Part shown: one piece after another, positions 19,859 through 29,011 of the stretch
Layout of the letters: each line of letters starts with the position of its first letter
How positions within the stretch are numbered: position 1 is the first letter of the stretch
Assembly: GCA_018812945.1 (NCBI GenBank)
Contig: JAHJCM010000170.1
Coordinates: forward strand, 1 to 47,344
Direction of reading: 5' to 3'
DNA: 47,344 nt
Source: Gammaproteobacteria bacterium
GTDB taxonomy: Bacteria; Pseudomonadota; Gammaproteobacteria; Burkholderiales; Burkholderiaceae_B
Translations under genes and position numbers: made by a program
Notes under the pieces: model-generated
Seen by the model: only the letters and a program-made list of their open reading frames with translations
Told to the model about the DNA's origin: nothing
Database searches by the model: none

Positions 19859-20556
19859 TTCAAACTCCCAAACACTTTTTTAAGCACGGCACTGCCAGCC
19901 GCAACGGGATTGGCACGAATCGCTTTCTCTTCTTCGGCCACCATCAAAAACAACGCATCAAGCGCCTTGTTGGTGACATACCCCTCCAAATTGGCATCTT
20001 CAGCCTTCACCAATCCAAAGCGGCTGCCCTTTTCGGCCAGTGCATTGTATTGCTGTGCCAAACCCACCTGCGCGGTTTTGCCCTTCACAATCGGCAAAAG
20101 CTGGGTGTACAAATCGGCTTGCGTCTTGCTGCGAAAAAAATCTGTCACTGCGGTGTCACCGCCACTCAGTACCTGTTTGGCGTCTTCAACCGTCATGTTT
20201 TGTATCGTTTTCTTCAACACGGCTTTCGCTTGAGGCACTGCGGCTTCTGCTGCACGGTTCATGCTGACCTCCATCTGGTCCAGCTGTGAACCCATGCCCA
20301 CCATTTTCAACAAACCCTTGCTGTTCTCCAAGTACTCCGGCAGTTTAATTCGCACTGCCGGGTTGCCCAAAAAACCATCGGCCTTGCCCAAGCTGCCCAC
20401 TGCGGCATCGGCACCTTTGCTGAGCGTGGTGCGCAAAGCAGTTACTGCCTCTTTGCTGGTGATGCCGCTTAAATCTGCAGCCGCCACTGTACCGGCGAAG
20501 ACCAAGGCAAACAGGGCTACGAAAAAGGCAAGTAAGGAACGCATCGAACGGATCAT
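19855..20556 (-). CDS. DUF4197 domain secreted protein
   Basis: Signal peptide; GITSKEAVTALRTTLSKGADAAVGSLGKADGFLGNPAVRIKLPEYL; 4-nt overlap with the next gene. Confidence 0.82.
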   Translation of the reverse strand: MIRSMRSLLAFFVALFALVFAGTVAAADLSGITSKEAVTALRTTLSKGADAAVGSLGKADGFLGNPAVRIKLPEYLENSKGLLKMVGMGSQLDQMEVSMNRAAEAAVPQAKAVLKKTIQNMTVEDAKQVLSGGDTAVTDFFRSKTQADLYTQLLPIVKGKTAQVGLAQQYNALAEKGSRFGLVKAEDANLEGYVTNKALDALFLMVAEEEKAIRANPVAAGSAVLKKVFGSLK

Positions 20557-20579
20557 CTTGGCCTCCCAGCCAGCGGTGT

Positions 20580-21278
20580 TCAAGAATCGAGCAAGCGCGC
20601 TTTGCGTTCAGCCCGAATGAAAATATCAACAGCCTGACCTTTGTTTTTTGCACCCAAGCGCAAGAATATTTCCTTGATGTGCCCACGCACCGTATCCGGG
20701 CTGATGTCCATTTCACGCGCAACCTCTTTGGCCGACAAGCCTTCGGCGGTTTTTCGCATGATTTCCACTTGCTTCCAGGTCAAGGGTTTGTCCGAGCCCG
20801 GCGCATAAATGTTGGAATGGTATTCGTTGGCTGCCTTCTCCGCGCCTTTGGGCACATCGTCAAGCACACCCGCCTGTATCAGCAAATTTTGAAGGGCACG
20901 AAGCAGTTCAGGGTAGGTGCTGGCCTTGTTCACATAGAAATAGCCAGCCCGCTCAGCCTCGCGCGCCAGGTTTTTGTCCAGCACGCCCGAACAAATCAGT
21001 TTTGGGCATTGTGGAAACAGCACTGCGAATGTGTTGATGGTGCTCACACCCTTGGAGTCGGGGAGGTCCAGATCGGCGATGACCAGGTCTGGTTCAACCT
21101 GAATCCCCCTGGCTTTCTCCATGCTTTCCACCACAATGATTTCACTGTGAGTGACCAGCTGGTCGATCATGTCGGCCAACATGATTGAGATCATCGGGTG
21201 GTCTTCAGCGATCAAAATTGTGGGTTTGTCCGTCAGCGAACCCATGTCTGCGTGCCCTGTTTTTTCTTGTGTCATCAA
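20580..21278 (-). CDS. NarL/LuxR-family response regulator (paralog A)
   Basis: REC (ILIAEDHPMISIMLAD...LVIADLDLPDSKG) plus HTH (LTWKQVEIMRKTAEGLSAKEVAREMDISPDTVRGHIKEIFLRLGAKNK). Confidence 0.92.
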   Translation of the reverse strand: MMTQEKTGHADMGSLTDKPTILIAEDHPMISIMLADMIDQLVTHSEIIVVESMEKARGIQVEPDLVIADLDLPDSKGVSTINTFAVLFPQCPKLICSGVLDKNLAREAERAGYFYVNKASTYPELLRALQNLLIQAGVLDDVPKGAEKAANEYHSNIYAPGSDKPLTWKQVEIMRKTAEGLSAKEVAREMDISPDTVRGHIKEIFLRLGAKNKGQAVDIFIRAERKARLLDS

Positions 21279-21297
21279 GGCATTGTACTGCGAAAAT

Positions 21298-22263
21298 TTA
21301 CAGACGTGCCTGCGGGTTTGCCTGTGCCATCAGCCGTTCACGGCTTCCCTGTATGGCAGCCTGAATTTTTGGCACCAGTTTCTGCGCCACTTTTTCGCCT
21401 TCCAGCAAAAACTCATGGCGCTGGTCCAGATTCAATGCATCAGCGTGTTGCACACTGGGTTGTATCACCACATCGGCCCGGGCCAACTCGGCACGAATGG
21501 CTTGCTGGCTCAGAATATTGATGCTTTGGTCGAGCAACCCCCACCATCCCATGGCACCTGCTCCAGTGCGTGGTTTTGCAGAAATATCCACCGCAATCAC
21601 CACATCGGCGCCCATTTCACGGGCAGTCAGCACGGGTACAGGGCTTACCAAACCACCATCCACAAACTGGCGTTTTCCGATACGGGTGGGTAAAAATACG
21701 TTTGGAATGCTGCACGACGCACGCACTGCCTGCCCGGCGTTTCCGTAGTTAAACGCGACCTTCTCACCACTTTCCAGGTCGGTGGCCACAGCAGCAAAGC
21801 GAATCGGAAATTGATGGATGGCCTTGTTTTTCACTTGCGTATTCACATACTGCTGCAGTTTGTCGCCTATCAAGAACCCCTGGCTGCTCAAGGTCAGGTC
21901 GCGAATGTCGGCTTCCTGCATACCCAAAGCTACGCTTTGCAAGGTGTAAGCATTCATGCCACTGGCATACAAAGCACCCACAAAGCTGCCTGCGCTGGTA
22001 CCCACCACAATGCTGGGTTTGATACCGTGGCTTTCCAGCACCTTGATCACGCCCACATGGGCAAAGCCCTTCACACCGCCGCCCCCCAGCACCAAGGCAA
22101 CCACTGGCTCGCGGGTTTTTGGTGCAATCGGGTCTTGCGCCTGGGCAGCAGGTACAGGTTCAGGCAAGGGCGCAACCGACGGTGCAACCGTGGCACAGGC
22201 CGACAACACCAAGGTCAACATGGACGCCAGGAAAATGCCAAAAGGCTTGTTTTTCATACACAT
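21298..22263 (-). CDS. Patatin-like phospholipase (RssA-like) lipoprotein
   Basis: Lipobox LVLSACATV; LVLGGGGVKGFAHVGVIKVLE, GTSAGS, DGGLVSPVPV catalytic dyad motifs. Confidence 0.92.
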   Translation of the reverse strand: MCMKNKPFGIFLASMLTLVLSACATVAPSVAPLPEPVPAAQAQDPIAPKTREPVVALVLGGGGVKGFAHVGVIKVLESHGIKPSIVVGTSAGSFVGALYASGMNAYTLQSVALGMQEADIRDLTLSSQGFLIGDKLQQYVNTQVKNKAIHQFPIRFAAVATDLESGEKVAFNYGNAGQAVRASCSIPNVFLPTRIGKRQFVDGGLVSPVPVLTAREMGADVVIAVDISAKPRTGAGAMGWWGLLDQSINILSQQAIRAELARADVVIQPSVQHADALNLDQRHEFLLEGEKVAQKLVPKIQAAIQGSRERLMAQANPQARL

Positions 22264-22380
22264 TTTTCGAAAACTGATTCAAGAACAGGATGCTACCGCA
22301 GCGCAGCAAACTTGGGTTGACAGAATGCACTAACGGCAAATTGAGCTGCAGGTTTACGATGAACTTCACCGCAACCCCTT

Positions 22381-22396
22381 GGTCCTAGAAAGGACC
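22381..22396. other. Short perfect hairpin upstream of formate dehydrogenase operon
   Basis: GGTCCT AGAA AGGACC about 50 nt upstream of the start codon. Confidence 0.5.
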
Positions 22397-22448
22397 GTGT
22401 AAGTTCAATAGCGGCCTAATAGGGCGAACAACAGAAGGCGGAGAAAAG

Positions 22449-24170
22449 ATGAACCCAGCAATCATACCGATTGCAACTGCTGTTGACTTTGCGCAACAAC
22501 ACCGCAAAAAGCCCAAAGGTCGACAAATTGATTCGCGCAGCATGTCCGAAGTCCTTGCCGTTCTGGGCGGGGAAACATTGCGTCGCGACCTGCTGATTGA
22601 ATACCTTCATCAACTGCAAGACCAATTGGGCTGTCTGCCCAAACCTCACTTGGCCGCGCTGGCTGAATGCCTGAGGTTGTCACAAACAGAAGTGTTCGAA
22701 GTGGCCACCTTCTACCATCACTTCGATGTAGTGGACTCCAAACACTCCGCAAACCACGATCTCACTGTGCGTGTTTGCAATGGCCCGTCTTGTTGCATGG
22801 CGGGAGCAGAGGCACTGATCGAGAAATTGCCTGCACTGCTCGGCAGTACCGTGCGGGTTCAAGCGGTACCCTGCATTGGGCGTTGCGAGCAAGCCCCGGC
22901 TGCGGCTGTGGGCCAGCATGAAATGGGATGGGCCAATCACCATGAAATTATGGAAGCAGCATTTGGTCAGCACACCAAGGCCTTGCCAACGCGCCACACT
23001 GATTTGGTCCAATACAAATCCGCAGGGGGTTATCAACTTTTGCACGAATGTGTAACTGGGACACGCACAGTTGAATCGGTCATCGACACACTCTCGAGTT
23101 CAGGCCTGCGCGGCCTGGGTGGCGCGGGTTTTCCTGCCGGCAAAAAGTGGGCCATTGTGCGCGAGCAAAACGCACCCCGTTTGATGGCTGTGAACATCGA
23201 TGAAGGCGAACCCGGTACCTTCAAAGACCGCAGCTACCTTGAACACAACCCACATCAGTTTTTGGAGGGCATGCTGATTGCCGCCTGGGCCGTGCAAGCC
23301 AGCACCGTTTACATTTACCTGCGCGACGAATACCACGCCTGCCGGGCCATGCTGCAAAACGAACTGGCCCTTCTCAAAGCCAATCCGCCGATAAGCAACA
23401 TGCCCGCCATTGAACTTCGTCGTGGTGCAGGCGCCTACATTTGCGGTGAAGAATCGGCCATGCTGGAGTCGATTGAAGGCAAACGTGGATTACCAAGACT
23501 ACGCCCACCTTACGTTGCGCAGGTGGGCTTGTTCAACAAACCCACACTGGTTCACAACTTTGAGACCCTGTACTGGGTGCCCGCCATCCTGGAAAAAGGG
23601 GCCAGCTGGTTTTCCGAACAGGGACGCCACGGGCGAAGTGGTCTACGGTCGTATTCTGTATCAGGGCGCGTGAATAAACCCGGCGTTCACCTAGCCCCGG
23701 CAGGTATCACCCTGAACGAGCTGATTTCCGAGTACTGCGATGGCATGCAGCCCGGCCACACCCTTTATGGCTATTTGCCAGGCGGAGCGTCTGGCGGAAT
23801 ATTGCCAGCGGTACTGGCCGATGTGCCACTTGATTTCGACACCCTGCAAGCCCACGGCTGCTTCATCGGCTCCGCGGCTGTTGTGGTGTTCTCTCAAGCG
23901 GACAGCGCTGTGAACGTGGCCCAAAATCTGATGCGGTTTTTCGTGCATGAAAGCTGCGGGCAATGCACTCCCTGCCGCACCGGTACCGCCAAAGCCCTGG
24001 CCTTGATCAATCAACCCAAGTGGAATGTGCCTTTGCTGCAAGAGCTATCAACTGTGATGCGCGATGCCTCCATTTGCGGTCTGGGCCAGGCCGCTCCCAA
24101 TCCGATTGATTGTGTCATTCGCTACTTTCCTCAGGAATTGGAATTCGAGCCAAGAGGCAGCCAATCATGA
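22449..24170 (+). CDS. NAD-dependent formate dehydrogenase beta subunit, NuoE-NuoF fusion
   Basis: NuoE-like VATFYHHFDV...VCNGPSCCMAG...CIGRCEQAP fused to NuoF-like GLRGLGGAGFPAGKKW, NIDEGEPGTFKDR, GAGAYICGEESAMLESIEGKRG, ESCGQCTPCRTG. Confidence 0.9.
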   Translation: MNPAIIPIATAVDFAQQHRKKPKGRQIDSRSMSEVLAVLGGETLRRDLLIEYLHQLQDQLGCLPKPHLAALAECLRLSQTEVFEVATFYHHFDVVDSKHSANHDLTVRVCNGPSCCMAGAEALIEKLPALLGSTVRVQAVPCIGRCEQAPAAAVGQHEMGWANHHEIMEAAFGQHTKALPTRHTDLVQYKSAGGYQLLHECVTGTRTVESVIDTLSSSGLRGLGGAGFPAGKKWAIVREQNAPRLMAVNIDEGEPGTFKDRSYLEHNPHQFLEGMLIAAWAVQASTVYIYLRDEYHACRAMLQNELALLKANPPISNMPAIELRRGAGAYICGEESAMLESIEGKRGLPRLRPPYVAQVGLFNKPTLVHNFETLYWVPAILEKGASWFSEQGRHGRSGLRSYSVSGRVNKPGVHLAPAGITLNELISEYCDGMQPGHTLYGYLPGGASGGILPAVLADVPLDFDTLQAHGCFIGSAAVVVFSQADSAVNVAQNLMRFFVHESCGQCTPCRTGTAKALALINQPKWNVPLLQELSTVMRDASICGLGQAAPNPIDCVIRYFPQELEFEPRGSQS

Positions 24171-26905
24171 ACGCCTCGCAAATGATCCGCTTACAGCTCA
24201 ACGGACAAACTGTTGAAGCCCTGCCCGGTGAGACCCTTCTGCAGCTTGCCCAGCGCGAGGGCATCGACGTACCTCACCTTTGTTACAAGGCCGGCCTTGA
24301 GGCTGCGGGTAACTGCCGCGCCTGCGTGGTCGAAGTGGAGGGCGAGCGCACCCTGGCCGCCTCGTGTTACAGGCAGGCCGCGGCAGGCATGGTGGTGCAC
24401 ACCGACTCCACCAAGGCCATTGCCGCGCAAAAAATGGTGCTGGAACTGTTGCTGGCTGACATGCCCAGGCAAGTGAACCCAAACAAGTTGAAGGCCGACA
24501 ATGAATTAACCCACTGGTGCCAGCAAATGGGCATTCAAAGCACCCGGTTTGAGGCACGAGCATCCGTGTCCGCCGACCTGTCGCACCCTGCAATTGCAGT
24601 GAACATGGACCATTGCATTCAGTGCACCCGCTGCGTACGCGCCTGCCGCGAGGTGCAAGTGAACGATGTCATTGGCCTGGCTTTTCGCGGTGAACATGCC
24701 ACCGTTGTGTTCGATCAAGGTGACGCTTTGGCCCACTCCACCTGCGTGGCCTGTGGCGAATGCGTGCAAGCCTGCCCCACCGGTGCGCTGAGCCCGGCCA
24801 AAGCTGCGGCACACCAGCCCGCGGATAAGACAGTGGATTCTGTATGCCCTTATTGCGGTGTCGGCTGTCAGCTCACCTACCACGTGAAGGGCAATACCAT
24901 TTTGCACGTCGAAGGTCGCAAGGGACCCGCCAATGAAGGCCGCCTGTGCGTCAAGGGGCGCTATGGCTTTGACTATGTTCACCACGAACAACGTCTCACC
25001 CAACCGCTTATTCGCCGTGAAGGTGTTGCCAAGAATCCGGTCAACCTACTGAATCCTGAAGAGGTGAACCATGCGTTTCGCACCGCCACCTGGGACGAAG
25101 CACTGGCCTTGATTGCTGATCGGTTCAAGCAGATAAAAACAACCCATGGCGGCCACGCACTGGCTGGGTTTGGCTCCGCCAAATGCAGCAACGAGGAAGC
25201 CTATCTGTTTCAAAAACTGGTTCGCACCGGTTTTGGTACCAACAATGTTGACCACTGCACCCGCCTGTGTCACGCCTCGTCGGTGGCCGCATTGCTGGAG
25301 GGTATTGGGTCGGGAGCCGTGTCCAACCCGGTGATGGATGTAAACCAGGCCGAAGTGATCTTCGTAATTGGTGCCAACCCCACAGTGAATCATCCTGTGG
25401 GCGCCACCTGGATTAAAAATGCGGTTAAAAACGGCGCCAAACTGATTGTGGCCGACCCCAGGCGTTCAGACCTGGCACGGCACGCCACCCATTTTTTACA
25501 GTTCAAGGCCGACAGTGACGTGGCACTGCTCAATGCCTTGTTGCACGTCATCATCGAAGAAAACCTGATTGATCGGGAATTCATCAAACAACGTACCGAA
25601 GGCTTTGATGACCTGAAGGCGAATGTCAGCGCCTGCACACCCGAGGCCATGTCATCCATCTGTGGCATTTCACCGGCTGAATTGCGTGCAGTGGCCCGCC
25701 TGTATGCAACATCCAGTGCATCCATCATTTTGTGGGGCATGGGCATTTCACAGCACACCCACGGCACGGACAATGCACGCTGCCTGATATCACTGGCACT
25801 GATCACCGGGCAAATCGGTCGACCTGGCACGGGCCTTCACCCCTTGCGCGGCCAAAACAATGTGCAGGGTGCATCAGACGCCGGGCTGATCCCCATGATG
25901 TACCCGGACTACCAACAGGTGTGCAATCCCGAAACACAACAACGATTCGAAGCCCTTTGGAATACGCCACTTTCCAACACCCCCGGGCTCACCGTGGTCG
26001 AGACCATGCAAGCGATTCTCGCTGGTGAGGTAAAAGGCATGTACATACTCGGTGAAAACCCGGCCATGTCTGACCCCGATTTAAACCATGCCCGAAAGGC
26101 ACTGGCCGCACTCGATTTTCTGGTGGTGCAAGACATCTTCCTGACCGAAACGGCAAGCCTTGCCGATGTTGTTTTACCCGCCAGCGCCTTTCCTGAGAAA
26201 ACCGGCACTTTCACCAATACCGATCGCCTGGTTCAACTTGGGCAACAAGCCATCGACCCGCCCGGTCAAGCACGGCAAGACCTTTGGATTATTCAAAGTA
26301 TTGCTCAAACCATGGGGCTGGACTGGCATTACAACAGTGTGGAAGAAGTATTTGATGAAATGCGCCGCGCCATGCACAGCATTGAGGGCATCACCTGGCA
26401 ACGCCTGCAACGCGAGCACGCTTTGGTTTACCCCTGCGCCCATGAAGGAGACATTGGCCAGGCCGTGGTGTTTACCGAGCACTTCCCGACACCCAATGGA
26501 AAGGCTCGCCTGGTGCCAGCCCGATACCGTGGGGCTGCTGAAACACCTGATTCCGAGTTTCCCTTTGTATTGATTACCGGACGACAACTGGAACACTGGC
26601 ACACTGGCAGCATGACCCGTCGCGCCAGCGTTCTGGATGCCATTGAACCCGAACCCACCGCACTGCTTCATCCCGAAGATTTAAAAGCCTTAAACATTAA
26701 GGCTGGCAACACCATTTGGCTTCAATCCCGCCGCGGTGAGGTAGAACTGTTTGCACGCGCCGACACGGGCACACCACCGGGCCATGTGTTTGTGCCTTTT
26801 TGTTATGCCGAGGCGGCAATCAACAAACGAACCCACGCAGCACTTGACCCCGACGGAAAAATTCCCGAGTTCAAGTACTGCGCTATTGCGGTGCACAAAA
26901 AATAG
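24167..26905 (+). CDS. fdsA: NAD-dependent formate dehydrogenase alpha subunit (Mo/W-bis-MGD), Cys-type active site
   Basis: N-terminal 2Fe-2S domain, ferredoxin clusters CIQCTRCVRACREV and CVACGECVQACPTGAL, VCPYCGVGCQLTYHV, active-site region NNVDHCTRLCHASSV; ATGA overlap with upstream gene. Confidence 0.93.
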   Translation: MNASQMIRLQLNGQTVEALPGETLLQLAQREGIDVPHLCYKAGLEAAGNCRACVVEVEGERTLAASCYRQAAAGMVVHTDSTKAIAAQKMVLELLLADMPRQVNPNKLKADNELTHWCQQMGIQSTRFEARASVSADLSHPAIAVNMDHCIQCTRCVRACREVQVNDVIGLAFRGEHATVVFDQGDALAHSTCVACGECVQACPTGALSPAKAAAHQPADKTVDSVCPYCGVGCQLTYHVKGNTILHVEGRKGPANEGRLCVKGRYGFDYVHHEQRLTQPLIRREGVAKNPVNLLNPEEVNHAFRTATWDEALALIADRFKQIKTTHGGHALAGFGSAKCSNEEAYLFQKLVRTGFGTNNVDHCTRLCHASSVAALLEGIGSGAVSNPVMDVNQAEVIFVIGANPTVNHPVGATWIKNAVKNGAKLIVADPRRSDLARHATHFLQFKADSDVALLNALLHVIIEENLIDREFIKQRTEGFDDLKANVSACTPEAMSSICGISPAELRAVARLYATSSASIILWGMGISQHTHGTDNARCLISLALITGQIGRPGTGLHPLRGQNNVQGASDAGLIPMMYPDYQQVCNPETQQRFEALWNTPLSNTPGLTVVETMQAILAGEVKGMYILGENPAMSDPDLNHARKALAALDFLVVQDIFLTETASLADVVLPASAFPEKTGTFTNTDRLVQLGQQAIDPPGQARQDLWIIQSIAQTMGLDWHYNSVEEVFDEMRRAMHSIEGITWQRLQREHALVYPCAHEGDIGQAVVFTEHFPTPNGKARLVPARYRGAAETPDSEFPFVLITGRQLEHWHTGSMTRRASVLDAIEPEPTALLHPEDLKALNIKAGNTIWLQSRRGEVELFARADTGTPPGHVFVPFCYAEAAINKRTHAALDPDGKIPEFKYCAIAVHKK

Positions 26906-27026
26906 GGGAAACCCTGATTTTGTCAAACTTTAATGAATAAAGTGACACACAACGAGTGATACCTATTTGCCCGCTTTTGGACAAATTCACAGTTTGTGAC
27001 ATGTTTAGGGTCAAAGAAAAAATGAA

Positions 27027-28928
27027 ATGCACCTGAATCGTGCGTTCTGGAGACCTGTCGTGGCCCTGCAAATTACTGTCTCACCGAACATGATCACGCC
27101 CGCGCTTGACCGTGGGATGAAGAACAATATTGCCCGCAAATCAGGCAATAAACACGTGCATGGTGACGTCTATAAACAGCGCACTGCCTGGAAAAAAATC
27201 TGTGACTTTGTGAGCTCCACGCGTGCCATTCAAGTGGTTGCCAAAGCGCATTTTGAATCCAAACAATACTCCGAAGCAGCCATTCTGCGCAAAGATTACC
27301 AAGCCACCCAAAAATCAAACGCGCTGGGCCGCGCGCTCACAGAAGACGAGTATGACGACACAGTGTGGAATTCCAGCGGTGTTCAAAACCGCTTGATGCG
27401 GGAAGACTATATTCGCTACAGCCCCAATTACTACAACAAAGAAAACGGAACCACCTCTCGCAACCTGTGGGCCCGTCGATTCTCCAAGTTAAGCCATGCC
27501 TTGCATGGCCTTTGCGAAATGAATGCCGCACCCACCGGCATGACTTACAACGTGATACGCAACACTGCTGCCCGTGGTGTTGATGAAAAAAGCACCAAGA
27601 ACAAACTTTTCATGTTTGGAATACTTGGGTTCATCGGTGTGGCCACTACCGAGTTATTGAGCGCAATACGGGGCCTCTCCAGCAACAGTGCCACTTTCCT
27701 GGGTCAGGGTATTTTGACTTTGCTCATCGCGTTCCCTGTGGCTTCTTCTGCCTTGGGGTTCTTGGGCTTTTGCGCTGGCCTGGCCAGCCAAATCGCAGTT
27801 CAAAAACACAAGCTCAACACGAAACAGAAAGAAAACCTTTCAAAAGACGTCAGCGAAAATCTTCAAAAAATACTGTCACAACTCAAATCCATCAAAGGCA
27901 AACCCGAGCTGATCCAGATCATGGCCAAAGCAATGCAAGGCAAACATCACATTCTGAAAAAAATCAAATCGAACAGTCTGGATGCTCAAGGTGTTCCCAT
28001 TATTTTGAATGCTGCACTGGCCGCAATTGACCCCGGCAAAAGCGACCTTGAAAACATGCAGGCCCTTAAAACTGCCTTAGGGCATTACATGCAGGTTGAA
28101 AAACCAGCAGGCGAATCAGCCACCCTTTGGGCACGCTACCGCTATGCCAAATCAGTCACCACCAAAGAAAGCCACTATGTTGCGCTGGCGAGCACTGTAG
28201 ACCACATGGATGTTGACAACCCGCATGCCAAAGCGATTCAAGATGCCCGTCGAAAAACGGAAGAAATTCTTGCGCCTGCCATCCACGATTTTGCCCTTAA
28301 AACACTTGCCTACCCCGCGGCATTGCTTGATCGCCTGGCCAACACCCACATAGCGCCCACCTTGCGAAAATGGGCCAGCGAGAGCTACCAAAAAGCACAA
28401 GCCAAGAAAATGAGCGACCCCAGCAGAGCAGCAAAAAACTGCTTTAAAGGCGAGTACATGGCCAAAAATATTCACCAGTACGGCCCCGTCACACGTGCCT
28501 GTATAAAAATTGCCGAAGGCATGCGTTTGTTCAACATGAACGTGGTCTTGGCATCGAATGCCAACCTGTCGCGAATATTCAACAACATGGCACTTTTTGT
28601 GAACAACGCTGTGGGTACAAGCCCTGCGTCACGTTCCATGTGCAACAGCCTGGGGCGCTTTTTCGGAGGCGCCGTGTTGGCACTTATCTTCGGTACTTTC
28701 ATTCCGATTGCCGCCGACGCCACGGGCAGCCCCTCAACCGTCAGCACCGAAGGAAATTTTCCTGTGAACTTCTCCATGACCAACATTGGTATTCTGATGT
28801 TCCTGCTGTCCACACCCACCTTGCTGGTTCAAGGCCTTGCACACGTGGCCGCACGAATAGAAGGCTGGGAAGGCAATATCAACAAAACACCCCCAGCAGG
28901 TGTTTCCGCATTCCGGTTTGCACGCTGA
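27027..28928 (+). CDS. Orphan 633-aa protein with several predicted TM segments; function unknown
   Basis: Long intact ORF; hydrophobic runs LFMFGILGFIGVATTELL, GILTLLIAFPVASSALGFLGFCAGLA, FFGGAVLALIFGTFIPIAA, IGILMFLLSTPTLLVQGLA; no recognised family motif. Confidence 0.75.
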   Translation: MHLNRAFWRPVVALQITVSPNMITPALDRGMKNNIARKSGNKHVHGDVYKQRTAWKKICDFVSSTRAIQVVAKAHFESKQYSEAAILRKDYQATQKSNALGRALTEDEYDDTVWNSSGVQNRLMREDYIRYSPNYYNKENGTTSRNLWARRFSKLSHALHGLCEMNAAPTGMTYNVIRNTAARGVDEKSTKNKLFMFGILGFIGVATTELLSAIRGLSSNSATFLGQGILTLLIAFPVASSALGFLGFCAGLASQIAVQKHKLNTKQKENLSKDVSENLQKILSQLKSIKGKPELIQIMAKAMQGKHHILKKIKSNSLDAQGVPIILNAALAAIDPGKSDLENMQALKTALGHYMQVEKPAGESATLWARYRYAKSVTTKESHYVALASTVDHMDVDNPHAKAIQDARRKTEEILAPAIHDFALKTLAYPAALLDRLANTHIAPTLRKWASESYQKAQAKKMSDPSRAAKNCFKGEYMAKNIHQYGPVTRACIKIAEGMRLFNMNVVLASNANLSRIFNNMALFVNNAVGTSPASRSMCNSLGRFFGGAVLALIFGTFIPIAADATGSPSTVSTEGNFPVNFSMTNIGILMFLLSTPTLLVQGLAHVAARIEGWEGNINKTPPAGVSAFRFAR

Positions 28929-29011
28929 ATTCTTGCCCCAACAGCTTGTTTGGCAAGCATTGGTCAAGTCTGCAATAATCGGTTTGTCGTCATAGCCACT
29001 TCACAGGTTCT

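Noticed and set aside
24167-26905. Selenocysteine formate dehydrogenase
   Set aside because: Active-site region reads NVDHCTRLCH with Cys and there is no in-frame TGA.
26903-26914. Terminator after formate dehydrogenase (AGGG-GAAA-CCCT)
   Set aside because: Only a 4-bp stem and no solid U-tract; too weak to call.
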